From the NCBI GenBank assembly GCA_910584235.1, contig CAJTZD010000099.1:1-9826 (forward strand): a stretch of DNA of 9,826 nucleotides, in the 5' to 3' direction. The stretch's first letter is position 1; each line of letters begins with the position of its first letter. Of this stretch, positions 1 through 7,058 are shown one piece after another. The notes under the pieces were generated by a model, which was not told the DNA's origin, did no database searches, and was given only the letters and a program-made list of their open reading frames with translations. The translations under genes were made by a program, and so were the position numbers. This DNA comes from an uncultured Acetatifactor sp. (GTDB lineage Bacteria; Bacillota; Clostridia; Lachnospirales; Lachnospiraceae).

Positions 1-8
1 AAATTTGG

Positions 9-52
9 AAAAGTCCCACAGACCAGTAAATTCAAGGTCTCTGGGACTTTTT
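9..52. terminator. Bidirectional intrinsic terminator hairpin
   Basis: Inverted repeat with arms at 9-24 and 36-51: 15 base pairs broken by one C-C mismatch (19/41), closing an 11-nt loop. The arm ends in AAAA on one side and TTTTT on the other, so it gives a U tract in both directions. On the plus strand it could end a convergent gene lying before position 1. On the minus strand it would be a back-up terminator about 115 nt beyond the araC-type gene. The hairpin is read directly from the sequence; which gene it serves is inferred. Confidence 0.8.
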
Positions 53-82
53 AGCTCTATTAGGTGTCAAACTCAGGATTAT

Positions 83-121
83 AAAAAAACACAGCAGAAG
101 AAGATAGATTCTTTCTGCTGT
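83..121 (-). terminator. Intrinsic terminator of the AraC-family gene
   Basis: On the minus strand a 9-bp stem (ACAGCAGAA at 121-113 with TTCTGCTGT at 99-91) closes a 13-nt loop and is followed by G and then seven U residues (89-83). It begins about 45 nt after the TAG stop of the AraC-family gene. The U tract exists only on this strand, so it terminates minus-strand transcription. Confidence 0.82.
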
Positions 122-165
122 TTATACATACGATTTTGCTATTTATTTATCTTTTTTACCAAGTC

Positions 166-990
166 CTACTTCTTCAGAATCTCCGACGGGGTACAGCCGT
201 AATACCGCCTGAACTGCCTGCCGAAGTGGTTGTAATCCGTAAACCCCACACTGTCCGCAATCTCCACCACAGTACCCTCTTTCCTTTTGAGCAGATTCAT
301 GGCTTTCTTCATGCGGATCTCGTTAATGTACTGAAGCGGCGGGATTCCCATGCTTTCCTTGAAGAGATGATTGAACCTGTCCTCACTGAGATGGATGATA
401 TCTGCCAGTTCCCGGTTGCTGATCTGCCTGGTGTAATTGGTCTGAATATAATCCAGCACGGTATTGAGCCGCTCCAGACGTCTCTTTCTGCTATCGCTCT
501 CCCGCTCTGTCAGTACCTCAGCGGCGTACTCCCGGGCCAGATGCACGATTAAATGCAGCAGCTCCCCCTTGCAGATCAGCCGGTATCCGATCTTCTGCTC
601 ATTGTATTCTTTCTGAATGGCGGACATAATCGCATCTATATCCTCATCCTTTTCCACCAGGGACTGAAAGATCACATTTCTGTCAGCCAGCTCCCGATAG
701 AAATCTACCATGTCAAATATGATTACTAATACCCTCATATGGGTCCCGTCACAATAGCCCGCATGAAGCTCATTGCTGTTGACAATGACCAGATTCCCTT
801 CCCTGGCCAGAATCTCCCTCTGCCCCAGGCGCAAAATGGTCCTGCCCTCCAGCACATAGTGAAGCTCAATGTGCTCATGCCAGTGCTGTGTGAAATACCA
901 GATTTTCTTGTCCACGTCGTTGACAAACATCTGCACCGGAAATTCCGAATCGCTGATGATCTTCTGTTCGTAAAATTCTAAAGACTGCAT
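166..990 (-). CDS. AraC-family transcriptional regulator with N-terminal cupin domain
   Basis: A 274-residue DNA-binding regulator of the XylS/AraC family, of usual length. Residues 1-100 form a cupin-like sensor domain with the histidine cluster HWHEH (36-40) and a further His at 76 (NELH), a pattern seen in sugar-responsive members that bind ligand in the beta barrel. The C-terminal third (about 172-274) carries two helix-turn-helix units, the first near 190-212 and the second near 240-262. It ends in the family signature around GFTDYNHFGRQF and the TPSE motif. The ATG start has AAGGGG five nt upstream. It has its own promoter about 90 nt upstream and a terminator behind it, so it is a single-gene unit. 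No sugar transporter or enzyme gene is next to it here, so its inducer and targets are unknown; they may lie beyond position 1. Confidence 0.93.
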   Translation of the reverse strand: MQSLEFYEQKIISDSEFPVQMFVNDVDKKIWYFTQHWHEHIELHYVLEGRTILRLGQREILAREGNLVIVNSNELHAGYCDGTHMRVLVIIFDMVDFYRELADRNVIFQSLVEKDEDIDAIMSAIQKEYNEQKIGYRLICKGELLHLIVHLAREYAAEVLTERESDSRKRRLERLNTVLDYIQTNYTRQISNRELADIIHLSEDRFNHLFKESMGIPPLQYINEIRMKKAMNLLKRKEGTVVEIADSVGFTDYNHFGRQFRRYYGCTPSEILKK

Positions 991-1077
991 ATTTTCCCCT
1001 TGTCATTCCTGCGTTTGCCGTAAAAGCACTCTCCCCCCTGAAATCCTGTTTATCCATGCTGCCCGGAGATTAGTTAT

Positions 1078-1106
1078 ATTATATTACAAATTTGTAAATT
1101 TTGCAA
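1078..1106 (-). promoter_or_regulatory. SigmaA-type promoter of the AraC-family gene
   Basis: On the minus strand the -35 box TTGCAA (1106-1101) and the perfect -10 box TATAAT (1083-1078) are separated by exactly 17 nt. Transcription would start near 1070, giving a leader of about 80 nt before the ATG at 990. This is the strongest promoter match I found in the window. It is the only gap after comEC, which shows that the regulator is expressed on its own. Confidence 0.82.
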
Positions 1107-1108
1107 AT
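1084..1108. promoter_or_regulatory. Palindromic operator inside the araC-type promoter
   Basis: TTACAAATTTGTAA at 1084-1097 is a perfect 14-bp palindrome filling most of the 17-nt promoter spacer. A second, overlapping inverted repeat of 19 nt (1090-1108: ATTTGTAAA, T, TTTGCAAAT; 8 of 9 pairs match) covers the -35 box. A protein bound here would block RNA polymerase, so a repressor site is the natural reading. AraC-family proteins usually bind direct rather than inverted repeats, so the ligand could be another dimeric regulator. The palindromes are plain in the sequence; the operator role is inferred. Confidence 0.55.
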
Positions 1109-1153
1109 CTTTCCGATAACGCGAAGAGAAGCAGGCGGAATACTAAAAATTTC

Positions 1154-3676
1154 TTATAAAAAACCCAGCACCAGGAGTTCTCCGCTGCTATATCTCACCG
1201 TAACCGCCCCTGAAACCGCGGTCTGGACCACCACAGTGCCGGCTTCCTCCAGCCGTTTTAGAAGCTCTGCATGAGGGTGCCCATACCGGTTATTTCTGCC
1301 GCTGGAAATCACGGTGAGCACCGGGGAAAGCCTCTGCAGCAGCTCTTTTGGGGTGGAATTCTTAGAGCCGTGGTGGGCGGCCTTTAACAGCGTAATGTCT
1401 TTAATATCCCTAAGCCGCAGCTCCTCCTGCAGGGCATCCTCCCCCTTGTTCTGCACATCCCCTGTCAGAAGCATGGTCCAGCCCGGGCTCCCACTGCCGG
1501 ATGCCGCGGAAGATTCCGCAAATTCTACATAAAAGCACAGGGAGCAGGCATTGATATCCTCCGCTCCGAAATCTTCTCCCGGGTGGAGGCAGAGGAACCG
1601 GGCGCTGCCGCACTCCCATTCATCGCCGGCTTTCAGATAGCCTACAGGAACGGGGCTGTCCTGGGAAGCTTCTTCGGCTGCCGCCTCCAACTCTCCCAGC
1701 TTCTCCTGCCTGTCCGCTTTTCGAATGGCCGGCAGCAGCAATTGCCCCACTGTGATGTTGTTGCCGCCCCCGATCTCCAGCAGTTCCACCGCGCCGTTTA
1801 TATGATCCGCATCCGGGTGGGACAAAAATATGGCATCTATATTATGTATGCCCTCATGCTTCAGATAAGGAAGCAGCAAATATCTTCCTACACTGCTGCG
1901 GCTGCTGCTTCCGCAGTCAAACAGATAATTTTCGCCGGATGCCGTGCGCACCAGGATACAGTCTCCCTGTCCCACATCCAGGAAAGTAACGGTGTTTGCG
2001 CGAAAAGGGCGGATGGCAAAGAGCAGGACTGCCCCCGCCAAAGCGCATGCTTCTGCCCAGGTTCCCAAATATCTGCCGAACACTCCTGTACGCTTCCGGA
2101 ACTGCCCATTTTCCCGGGAATTCCCTTGCCCTGCCGCAGCCCGCCTCTTCTGCCGCACCCGGTCGCGCGGCAATACCGCATCCGTAGCCGGGCCGGCATC
2201 CGCCGTAAGCCCTGCACTTCCGCTTTCCTGCGCTTTCTTTTTCCTGCGGCTTTTTGCGAGAACCACCCCGGCCAACAGCAGATAATACGCTACAATCTGC
2301 CACGGCTTGGGACAGCCAGGATTCCAGGTATGAAAGGGCAGTCTGTCAAAACAGCCGCACAGAATTTCATAGGTTTTGAGAATAAAATAGTCCACAGTCC
2401 CCAATATTCCGAGTCCGGGCACCAGCATGGCCAGCAGCCCTGTGATCATCATGGGTTTCATCAGAGGTAAGACAAACAGATTCAAGAAAACAGAATAAAT
2501 AGGAATTTCATAATAGAACCAAAGCTGAACCGGCAAAGTCGTCAGGGTGATGGAAAGGCTGGCCATGGCAGACTGCAGCAGGAATTTCCCCGCTTCGGCG
2601 CCCCGTCCTGCCAGGGCTCTGCCCATATTCCCCACTGCCTCTCCCAGGGAAAGAGCCTGCCCCCGTGCAGAGCCTTTTTTGCCGCTGTCCCGATTCCCCG
2701 GCGCCCCCCGGGGCAGTTTCGGTGTCAAGACCGGGCTCACCACCCCGATTCCCAGCACGGAGGAAAAGGACAGCAGGAAGCCGCTGTTTTGAAGATACCA
2801 GGGATTTACCGCCGCCATTCCGGCTCCCATCACCCCCAGCGCCGTGAGCATGTCATAGGTTCTGCCTGCGATCTCTCCCGTCATCCGGATCAGATACATA
2901 CCGATGGCCCGGCAGGCTGACACACTGAAACCCGTCATGCCGCCATACAGAAGTAAAAGGACACTGCCGCCCACAGCAGACGGACCGACGGGCAGGCCCA
3001 TTCTCCTCAGCAGTTTATAGATACTCACGCCGATGATAGTGATGTGCAGGGAAGAGATGGAGAGGATGTGTAAAATACCGTTCCTTTTGTACAGCTCCTT
3101 CAGCTCGCTGTCCAGGTCTTTCTTGTCCCCCAAAAGCAGCGCGCTCATCACTGCCGCCTCTTTCTCCGGAAACATACCGTACAGCCTTTCTTTGAAATAG
3201 CACTTCAGCTCATACAACCCGTTCCGCACAGGCCAGGTATCTTCCCCGAAAGCCAGAACCCGGGCCTTTCGCAGTTTCCCGCCGATTCCTAAAGTCCGGT
3301 AATATACGGCGGAATCGAATTCCCCGGGATTGGTGGCATGGGAATAGGGATAGAAAATCCCCTCCAGCGCCACGGTCCTCCCCAGGGGGAGATCCGTCTC
3401 CTCCGTCAGTTCGCATATAAAATTTTCTCCACATGAAAGTCCCTGCCGCGAGTCCGCGGCGGATTGCCCTAAGGCATCGGATTTTAAAATGACTACAGAT
3501 TTCAGATAAACAGACGTCTCATCCTTTTGGTACACCTGTCCCGCTATGGACAGCTCTTCCCCTGTCTTTAGCTGCGCCGTGCTCACCGCCCCCGGCGGCG
3601 CCGCTCCCCCGGCAAGGAGCCTGAGGGCAGCGACCATTACCAAAAACAGGGAAGCCAGAAATAACGGCCTCTTCAT
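1154..3676 (-). CDS. comEC: ComEC/Rec2-type DNA uptake channel protein with metallo-beta-lactamase domain
   Basis: An 840-residue inner-membrane protein that carries single-stranded DNA across the membrane during natural transformation. A hydrophobic N-terminal helix (about 4-22) leads to the DUF4131/OB-like region (about 40-150). The Competence domain follows, with many membrane helices (about 180-480) and a SISSLH motif near 206-211 where most family members have SGLH. The C-terminal metallo-beta-lactamase-like domain shows FLDVGQGD (565-572), HPDADH (620-625), LLTGD (736-740), HHGS (768-771) and GHPH (799-802), so the metal-binding set looks largely intact. Two Gly/Ala/Arg/Lys-rich segments (about 320-360 and 475-535) interrupt the membrane part and are probably soluble linkers. 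The start is the ATG at 3676, preceded by AGGAGGG with six nt spacing; an in-frame TTG at 3700 would lie upstream of that ribosome-binding site. It follows the ABC permease by 28 nt and probably shares its transcript. Confidence 0.95.
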   Translation of the reverse strand: MKRPLFLASLFLVMVAALRLLAGGAAPPGAVSTAQLKTGEELSIAGQVYQKDETSVYLKSVVILKSDALGQSAADSRQGLSCGENFICELTEETDLPLGRTVALEGIFYPYSHATNPGEFDSAVYYRTLGIGGKLRKARVLAFGEDTWPVRNGLYELKCYFKERLYGMFPEKEAAVMSALLLGDKKDLDSELKELYKRNGILHILSISSLHITIIGVSIYKLLRRMGLPVGPSAVGGSVLLLLYGGMTGFSVSACRAIGMYLIRMTGEIAGRTYDMLTALGVMGAGMAAVNPWYLQNSGFLLSFSSVLGIGVVSPVLTPKLPRGAPGNRDSGKKGSARGQALSLGEAVGNMGRALAGRGAEAGKFLLQSAMASLSITLTTLPVQLWFYYEIPIYSVFLNLFVLPLMKPMMITGLLAMLVPGLGILGTVDYFILKTYEILCGCFDRLPFHTWNPGCPKPWQIVAYYLLLAGVVLAKSRRKKKAQESGSAGLTADAGPATDAVLPRDRVRQKRRAAAGQGNSRENGQFRKRTGVFGRYLGTWAEACALAGAVLLFAIRPFRANTVTFLDVGQGDCILVRTASGENYLFDCGSSSRSSVGRYLLLPYLKHEGIHNIDAIFLSHPDADHINGAVELLEIGGGNNITVGQLLLPAIRKADRQEKLGELEAAAEEASQDSPVPVGYLKAGDEWECGSARFLCLHPGEDFGAEDINACSLCFYVEFAESSAASGSGSPGWTMLLTGDVQNKGEDALQEELRLRDIKDITLLKAAHHGSKNSTPKELLQRLSPVLTVISSGRNNRYGHPHAELLKRLEEAGTVVVQTAVSGAVTVRYSSGELLVLGFL

Positions 3677-3682
3677 AGGCTT

Positions 3683-3689
3683 CCCTCCT
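3683..3689 (-). promoter_or_regulatory. Ribosome-binding site deciding the comEC start
   Basis: AGGAGGG on the minus strand, six nt before the ATG at 3676. It is a near-perfect Shine-Dalgarno sequence. It lies downstream of the in-frame TTG at 3700, so it rules out that longer start. Confidence 0.85.
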
Positions 3690-3704
3690 ATATTTTCCAA
3701 TATT

Positions 3705-4490
3705 TTAATGTAGTTTTCTTGACATGCGCTTTAAGGCAAAGAACATTAAAATCCCCGCCACAGCCCCCAGCAGCAGATAGGACTGCAGCATAGGCGCAAA
3801 ATTATAGCGTTCTCCGTTCCACACCGTATAAAAATCCCGGTTGATATAGGTCACCGGCAGAAGCTTTGCCGCTGCCTGCACAGGTCCCGGCATATTGTCG
3901 AAGCTGATTCCCATCATACCGCCCAGAATCATCATGGCAAAATACACGATCATGGTCACGCAGTAGGTCAGTGAGAATTTCCGCAGCAAAGAGGATATGG
4001 CATAGGCCAGACAGAACAAAATCACGCTTAAGGCCAGAATGCAGACCGCATACAGCACGGCTCCCACGGGCTTCGGCCCCCTCAAATCCACAAACAGATA
4101 GCCGGCAGTAAAATAGATCAGGAAAGCGATGGCCATAAACAGGATTTCCGACAGAATCCGGTTGCAGATAGACACCCTGGGGCGGATGCCGAAGAGCTCC
4201 ATCCGCTGGGGAATCCCTTTCTCCATCTCCTGGGCATTGGATACCCCATAGCCCATAAAGATGGTAGCCATGGGAATCAACGCTCCGATTCCCAGAAACA
4301 CGGAGGTATTGGCCTGGGCCCGTATAGCCTGGTCCGCCACCTGGCTCATTACCGCCCGGGTGATAATGATCATCATCAGCACCGGCATACCCACTCCGAA
4401 GATATGCACATAGGGATTTCCTATGGTCTTGCGGAATTCAAAGCGCAGCATCTGCAGTGATACGTTTTTTTGAATACTCTTATTTTGCAT
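3705..4490 (-). CDS. ABC-2-type transporter permease
   Basis: A 261-residue membrane protein, the channel half of an ABC exporter. Six hydrophobic segments can be placed near residues 27-46, 62-82, 110-132, 140-166, 173-195 and 236-254. A cytoplasmic loop around 85-110 (EMEKGIPQRMELFGIRP) matches the position of the coupling helix in DrrB/ABC-2 permeases, where a short amphipathic stretch before the third helix meets the ATPase. The ATG at 4490 has GGGAGG five nt upstream. It overlaps the end of the ATPase gene by 11 nt, so the two are translationally coupled and make one transporter. The substrate is not evident. Family members export drugs, antimicrobial peptides, lipids or polysaccharides, and the adjoining two-component system favours a drug or peptide role (inference). 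Confidence 0.9.
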   Translation of the reverse strand: MQNKSIQKNVSLQMLRFEFRKTIGNPYVHIFGVGMPVLMMIIITRAVMSQVADQAIRAQANTSVFLGIGALIPMATIFMGYGVSNAQEMEKGIPQRMELFGIRPRVSICNRILSEILFMAIAFLIYFTAGYLFVDLRGPKPVGAVLYAVCILALSVILFCLAYAISSLLRKFSLTYCVTMIVYFAMMILGGMMGISFDNMPGPVQAAAKLLPVTYINRDFYTVWNGERYNFAPMLQSYLLLGAVAGILMFFALKRMSRKLH

Positions 4491-5358
4491 GGAAGCCTCC
4501 CCCTTTCACAGCCTTTGCATTGGTGTACAGGATCTCGATGTCATTGTTGCTGCGTTTGTAATTCACGTCATGGTTTCGGAGCAGCTCTGTGACGGATTTT
4601 TCCGTCTCCTGGCTGTCACAGGCCACGGCGATGAGGTGGGCCGGTGCGGACAGTCTTTTGTATGCCCCAAGCAGAGAATCGTTCTCCTCGGAATGATTTA
4701 CCACAATCACTGCCCTGCCGCAATATTTCCTAAACAGCGCATCCTTTCTGCCGTAATCCACCACCTGACCCTGATCCAGTATCAGCAGCTTATCGGCCAA
4801 CTGGTCCAGTTCCTCGTAATAATGGGACACCACCACCAGGCTCTCCCGCTTTCCCCGGTACCACTCCGCCAGCTTCTCCACCAGCTTCTGTCTGGTCTCA
4901 AAGTCCAGCCCAGAAGTGACTTCGTCGTAAAAGGTCAGGGCCGCCTCCTGCATCATCACCATGATAATGGTAAACCGCTGCTTCTGGCCTCCGGACAGCT
5001 TTGTGTATTTTTTGCGCAGACAGTCTCCAAACTCGAAAAAATCAATGAGCTCCCGAAGCTTTTTGTTCCGGGCGATTTTGGTCCCCAAAACGGCTTCCAT
5101 GACATACTTTACGGAACAGGCATCCGTATATTCATTGAATTGCATGTGCACAGCCATCTGCTCGGGCCTTAGGTCTGTGCGGATCACGCCCTCATAGGAC
5201 ACAAGACCCAGGATACTTTTGAGCAATGTAGTCTTCCCCGCGCCGTTGGAACCGATGACGCCCACCCGGTCCCCCTCTTCAATGTCTATGGGCGAGGCCA
5301 CGGTCAGGACCGTATCCGTTCCATAGCGCACGGTCAGATTTTGAATGGATAACAGCAT
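4480..5358 (-). CDS. ABC transporter ATP-binding protein
   Basis: A 292-residue cytoplasmic ATPase that powers the permease encoded next. It has Walker A GSNGAGKT (36-43), a Q-loop Gln near 63, the ABC signature LSGGQKQR (121-128), Walker B ending FYDE (Asp145, catalytic Glu146), D-loop SGLD, and the H-loop His near 179 (VVSHYYEE). All catalytic residues are present. One variation is DEV where most exporters have DEP after Walker B. After the core, about 75 residues (217-292) form an accessory C-terminal domain, as in BcrA/DrrA-type proteins of about 300 residues. I chose the ATG at 5358 because AAGGAG lies six nt upstream; an in-frame ATG at 5391 adds 11 residues but has no ribosome-binding site. 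A direct-repeat operator lies 56 nt or more upstream, between it and the kinase gene. Confidence 0.93.
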   Translation of the reverse strand: MLLSIQNLTVRYGTDTVLTVASPIDIEEGDRVGVIGSNGAGKTTLLKSILGLVSYEGVIRTDLRPEQMAVHMQFNEYTDACSVKYVMEAVLGTKIARNKKLRELIDFFEFGDCLRKKYTKLSGGQKQRFTIIMVMMQEAALTFYDEVTSGLDFETRQKLVEKLAEWYRGKRESLVVVSHYYEELDQLADKLLILDQGQVVDYGRKDALFRKYCGRAVIVVNHSEENDSLLGAYKRLSAPAHLIAVACDSQETEKSVTELLRNHDVNYKRSNNDIEILYTNAKAVKGGGFHAK

Positions 5359-5400
5359 AGCAGACTCCTTTCCAGAACTTTTATCAGTCATGTGACTATG

Positions 5401-5406
5401 GCTATC
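5401..5406 (-). promoter_or_regulatory. Candidate -10 element of an ABC-transporter promoter
   Basis: GATAGC on the minus strand, 7 nt after the last 11-nt repeat. It sits at the same distance as GATAAT in the response-regulator promoter. It is a poor -10 match alone (an overlapping TAGGAT at 5405-5410 is an alternative) and there is no good -35 box. This fits a promoter that needs an activator. The identical spacing at the two loci is the main support. Confidence 0.45.
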
Positions 5407-5413
5407 CTACCAG

Positions 5414-5446
5414 ATGCGGATGAATTTCAGATGAAGACAGGATGAA
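5414..5446 (-). promoter_or_regulatory. Triple 11-nt direct repeat, likely response-regulator operator for the ABC genes
   Basis: Three consecutive 11-nt units on the minus strand: TTCATCCTGTC (5446-5436), TTCATCTGAAA (5435-5425) and TTCATCCGCAT (5424-5414). Each begins with TTCAT. The TGA stop of the kinase gene (5429-5427) lies in the second unit, so the site straddles the gene end and the 68-nt gap before the ATPase. The arrangement matches the site upstream of the response regulator at 7800-7832, with 21 of 33 positions identical and 9 of 11 in the middle unit. One-turn direct repeats are the usual target of OmpR/PhoB-family proteins. The repeats are seen; binding by the neighbouring regulator is inferred. 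Confidence 0.7.
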
Positions 5447-7046
5447 ACTTTAGCTCCGCCACCACACTGTCCCCCGCCTCGCCGTTTCGCACTTCCAGGC
5501 GGACTCCCAGCTTCCTGGCATAATAAGAAGCAATGTACAGTCCCATCCCATGGCTCCGGATTCCGGAAGCATCCGCCTGATGACTGCCGCTGACAAAGGG
5601 CTCCAGGATATGGGGCGCAAGCTCCTCCGGAATGACCACGCCGAAATTCTCAATCCTCAGTTCCTGCTTTTTTGTATCCAGCAAAATCCTGATATATCCT
5701 TTTACAGGCGTATACCGCACGGCATTGGACAGCAGATTGTCCAGTATCTGGCAAATCATCCTCTCGTCTGTAAGAACCATGCACGTCATATTCTCCGGCA
5801 CCTCCACCCTGATCTCCTGATCCGTCAGCGCCACCTGATAGGATTTCATGCATTCCGCCAACACCTCCCCTATGTCTGTCCTGCAGAGCTTCATATCCTC
5901 CGCGCAATGATTCAGGTACAGAATATCCTCCACCATCTTACGCATGGAGAGAAGCTGTTCCTTTACCTTAGGCAGATAGGCTTTCGTATCCCGGTATCTG
6001 CCGATTTCGTTCATCATGCCGTCCACCAGAAGAAGCGCCGCCGCAATGGGGGTTTTCAGCTGATGGGACGAGGCCCGCAGGAAAATCTCCTGGCGCTTGT
6101 TCTCCTCCTCCAGCTCCCGGTTCTTCTCCTCCAGCTGTCTGTAGCTCTCCCAAATCTCCCGGTACAGATCGTCCAGAACATTTCCCAGCTTCTGTATCTC
6201 GTCCTCCGTATCCCGTCTTTTATGCCGCTTTCCGGAGAATTCCTTTGTGTGTTTCATCTCTTCCGCGTGCTGTGCCAGCTCCACAATGGGACGCACGATA
6301 CCCCTGGAATACATCTGCGAAAACAGCAGCACCAAAAGCAATATCACCGCCCCCAGCATGGGCAGGCTCTGCACCACCACAGGGCGGATTTCGTCCGTGT
6401 CCGGCGCCACCACCGGCAGAAAGGACAGAATCAGGCGGTCATTCTTCTTTTCTATGGCGATATAGTTAAAGTATCGGTTGTTGGCATCTTCTATGCCTAA
6501 CTCCAGAATGAACAGATGATCGGAATAGGTATGGATTTTTATGGATTCGTTAAAGAACTCTCCCTCTATGTCCTGAAGATACCGCCAGTTCAGGCTTATG
6601 GGCAGGGCGGCATTGTCCCGGGCCAGTGCCTTAAGGAGTTCCAGCAGTTCGTCAAGCTCCAGGCGCAGATTGTCCACGCTTTGCTCGGGCGCCTCTCTGT
6701 CCCAGATTTTAAAAAGCCACTCTCTGCAGCTGTCCAGGATCCGGGTGAGCCTTTCATCTCCGGACTTAAGCTCCACACAAAAAGCTTTCCCGGTGACCAG
6801 AATATAGTCCCCCTCCCCGGGAATCTCCAGGGAAATACAGGCCGTGGAATTTCTGACGCTGACCCCCTGGTAGGAGCCCTGTTCCACATAGGCCTCATGC
6901 TGCCTGCGGATGGATTTCAGATTCTGCTCCATCACATAATCCACATAGAGGGAGGGCAGCATATAGATGAAATAGCCTACCAGAAACAGCAGCATAAAAC
7001 CGGCCAGAGTCATGCTGTACCATAGATTCTTTTGTCCCAGACGCAT
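5427..7046 (-). CDS. Sensor histidine kinase with large extracytoplasmic domain
   Basis: A 539-residue membrane kinase partnered with the response regulator encoded 12 nt upstream. Transmembrane helix 1 spans about 12-33 and helix 2 about 227-247, enclosing an extracytoplasmic sensor domain of about 190 residues that I do not recognise. A HAMP-like linker and a charged coiled coil (about 295-320, rich in E/K/R) lead to the H-box SSHQLKTP with phosphoacceptor His328. The ATP-binding domain has the N-box DNLLSNA (Asn437, Asn441) and the G2 box GMGLYIA near 500-506. The G1 box reads ENFGVVIPEE, with Asn in place of the usual Asp of DxGxG; similar N-x-G forms occur in other Firmicutes kinases, so it is probably still active. 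The ATG at 7046 has AGGAG five nt upstream. The end of the gene doubles as part of an operator for the ABC genes. Confidence 0.94.
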   Translation of the reverse strand: MRLGQKNLWYSMTLAGFMLLFLVGYFIYMLPSLYVDYVMEQNLKSIRRQHEAYVEQGSYQGVSVRNSTACISLEIPGEGDYILVTGKAFCVELKSGDERLTRILDSCREWLFKIWDREAPEQSVDNLRLELDELLELLKALARDNAALPISLNWRYLQDIEGEFFNESIKIHTYSDHLFILELGIEDANNRYFNYIAIEKKNDRLILSFLPVVAPDTDEIRPVVVQSLPMLGAVILLLVLLFSQMYSRGIVRPIVELAQHAEEMKHTKEFSGKRHKRRDTEDEIQKLGNVLDDLYREIWESYRQLEEKNRELEEENKRQEIFLRASSHQLKTPIAAALLLVDGMMNEIGRYRDTKAYLPKVKEQLLSMRKMVEDILYLNHCAEDMKLCRTDIGEVLAECMKSYQVALTDQEIRVEVPENMTCMVLTDERMICQILDNLLSNAVRYTPVKGYIRILLDTKKQELRIENFGVVIPEELAPHILEPFVSGSHQADASGIRSHGMGLYIASYYARKLGVRLEVRNGEAGDSVVAELKFHPVFI

Positions 7047-7058
7047 AAACGCTCCTGT

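Noticed and set aside
875..1057. Leader peptide or small gene upstream of the AraC-family gene
   Set aside because: The ATG at 1057 has no ribosome-binding site, and the frame runs deep into the regulator gene out of frame, so it is a shadow.
1107..1153. Terminator directly after comEC
   Set aside because: Only a 5-bp TTCCG/CGGAA stem with a loop of about 20 nt and no U tract; too weak to call.
1583..2470. Plus-strand open frame of 295 codons
   Set aside because: Lies fully antisense to comEC, whose domains and motifs are clear. The product is low-complexity with no recognisable motif and no ribosome-binding site.
3677..3700. Longer comEC start at an in-frame TTG
   Set aside because: The strong AGGAGGG site lies between the TTG and the ATG at 3676, with ideal spacing to the ATG.
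3677..3740. Separate promoter before comEC
   Set aside because: The short AT-rich gap has a TAAAAT-like -10, but no credible -35 at 16-18 nt. Spacing and strand fit read-through from the permease gene better.
4489..5172. Plus-strand open frame of 227 codons
   Set aside because: Antisense to the ABC ATPase, whose Walker and signature motifs are all present.
5359..5391. Longer ABC ATPase start at ATG 5391
   Set aside because: No ribosome-binding site precedes it, whereas AAGGAG stands six nt before the ATG at 5358. The extra 11 residues precede the conserved start of the ABC fold.
5550..6500. Plus-strand open frame of 316 codons
   Set aside because: Fully antisense to the sensor kinase gene; its His/Leu/Gln-rich product is the mirror of the kinase's codon use and has no family features.
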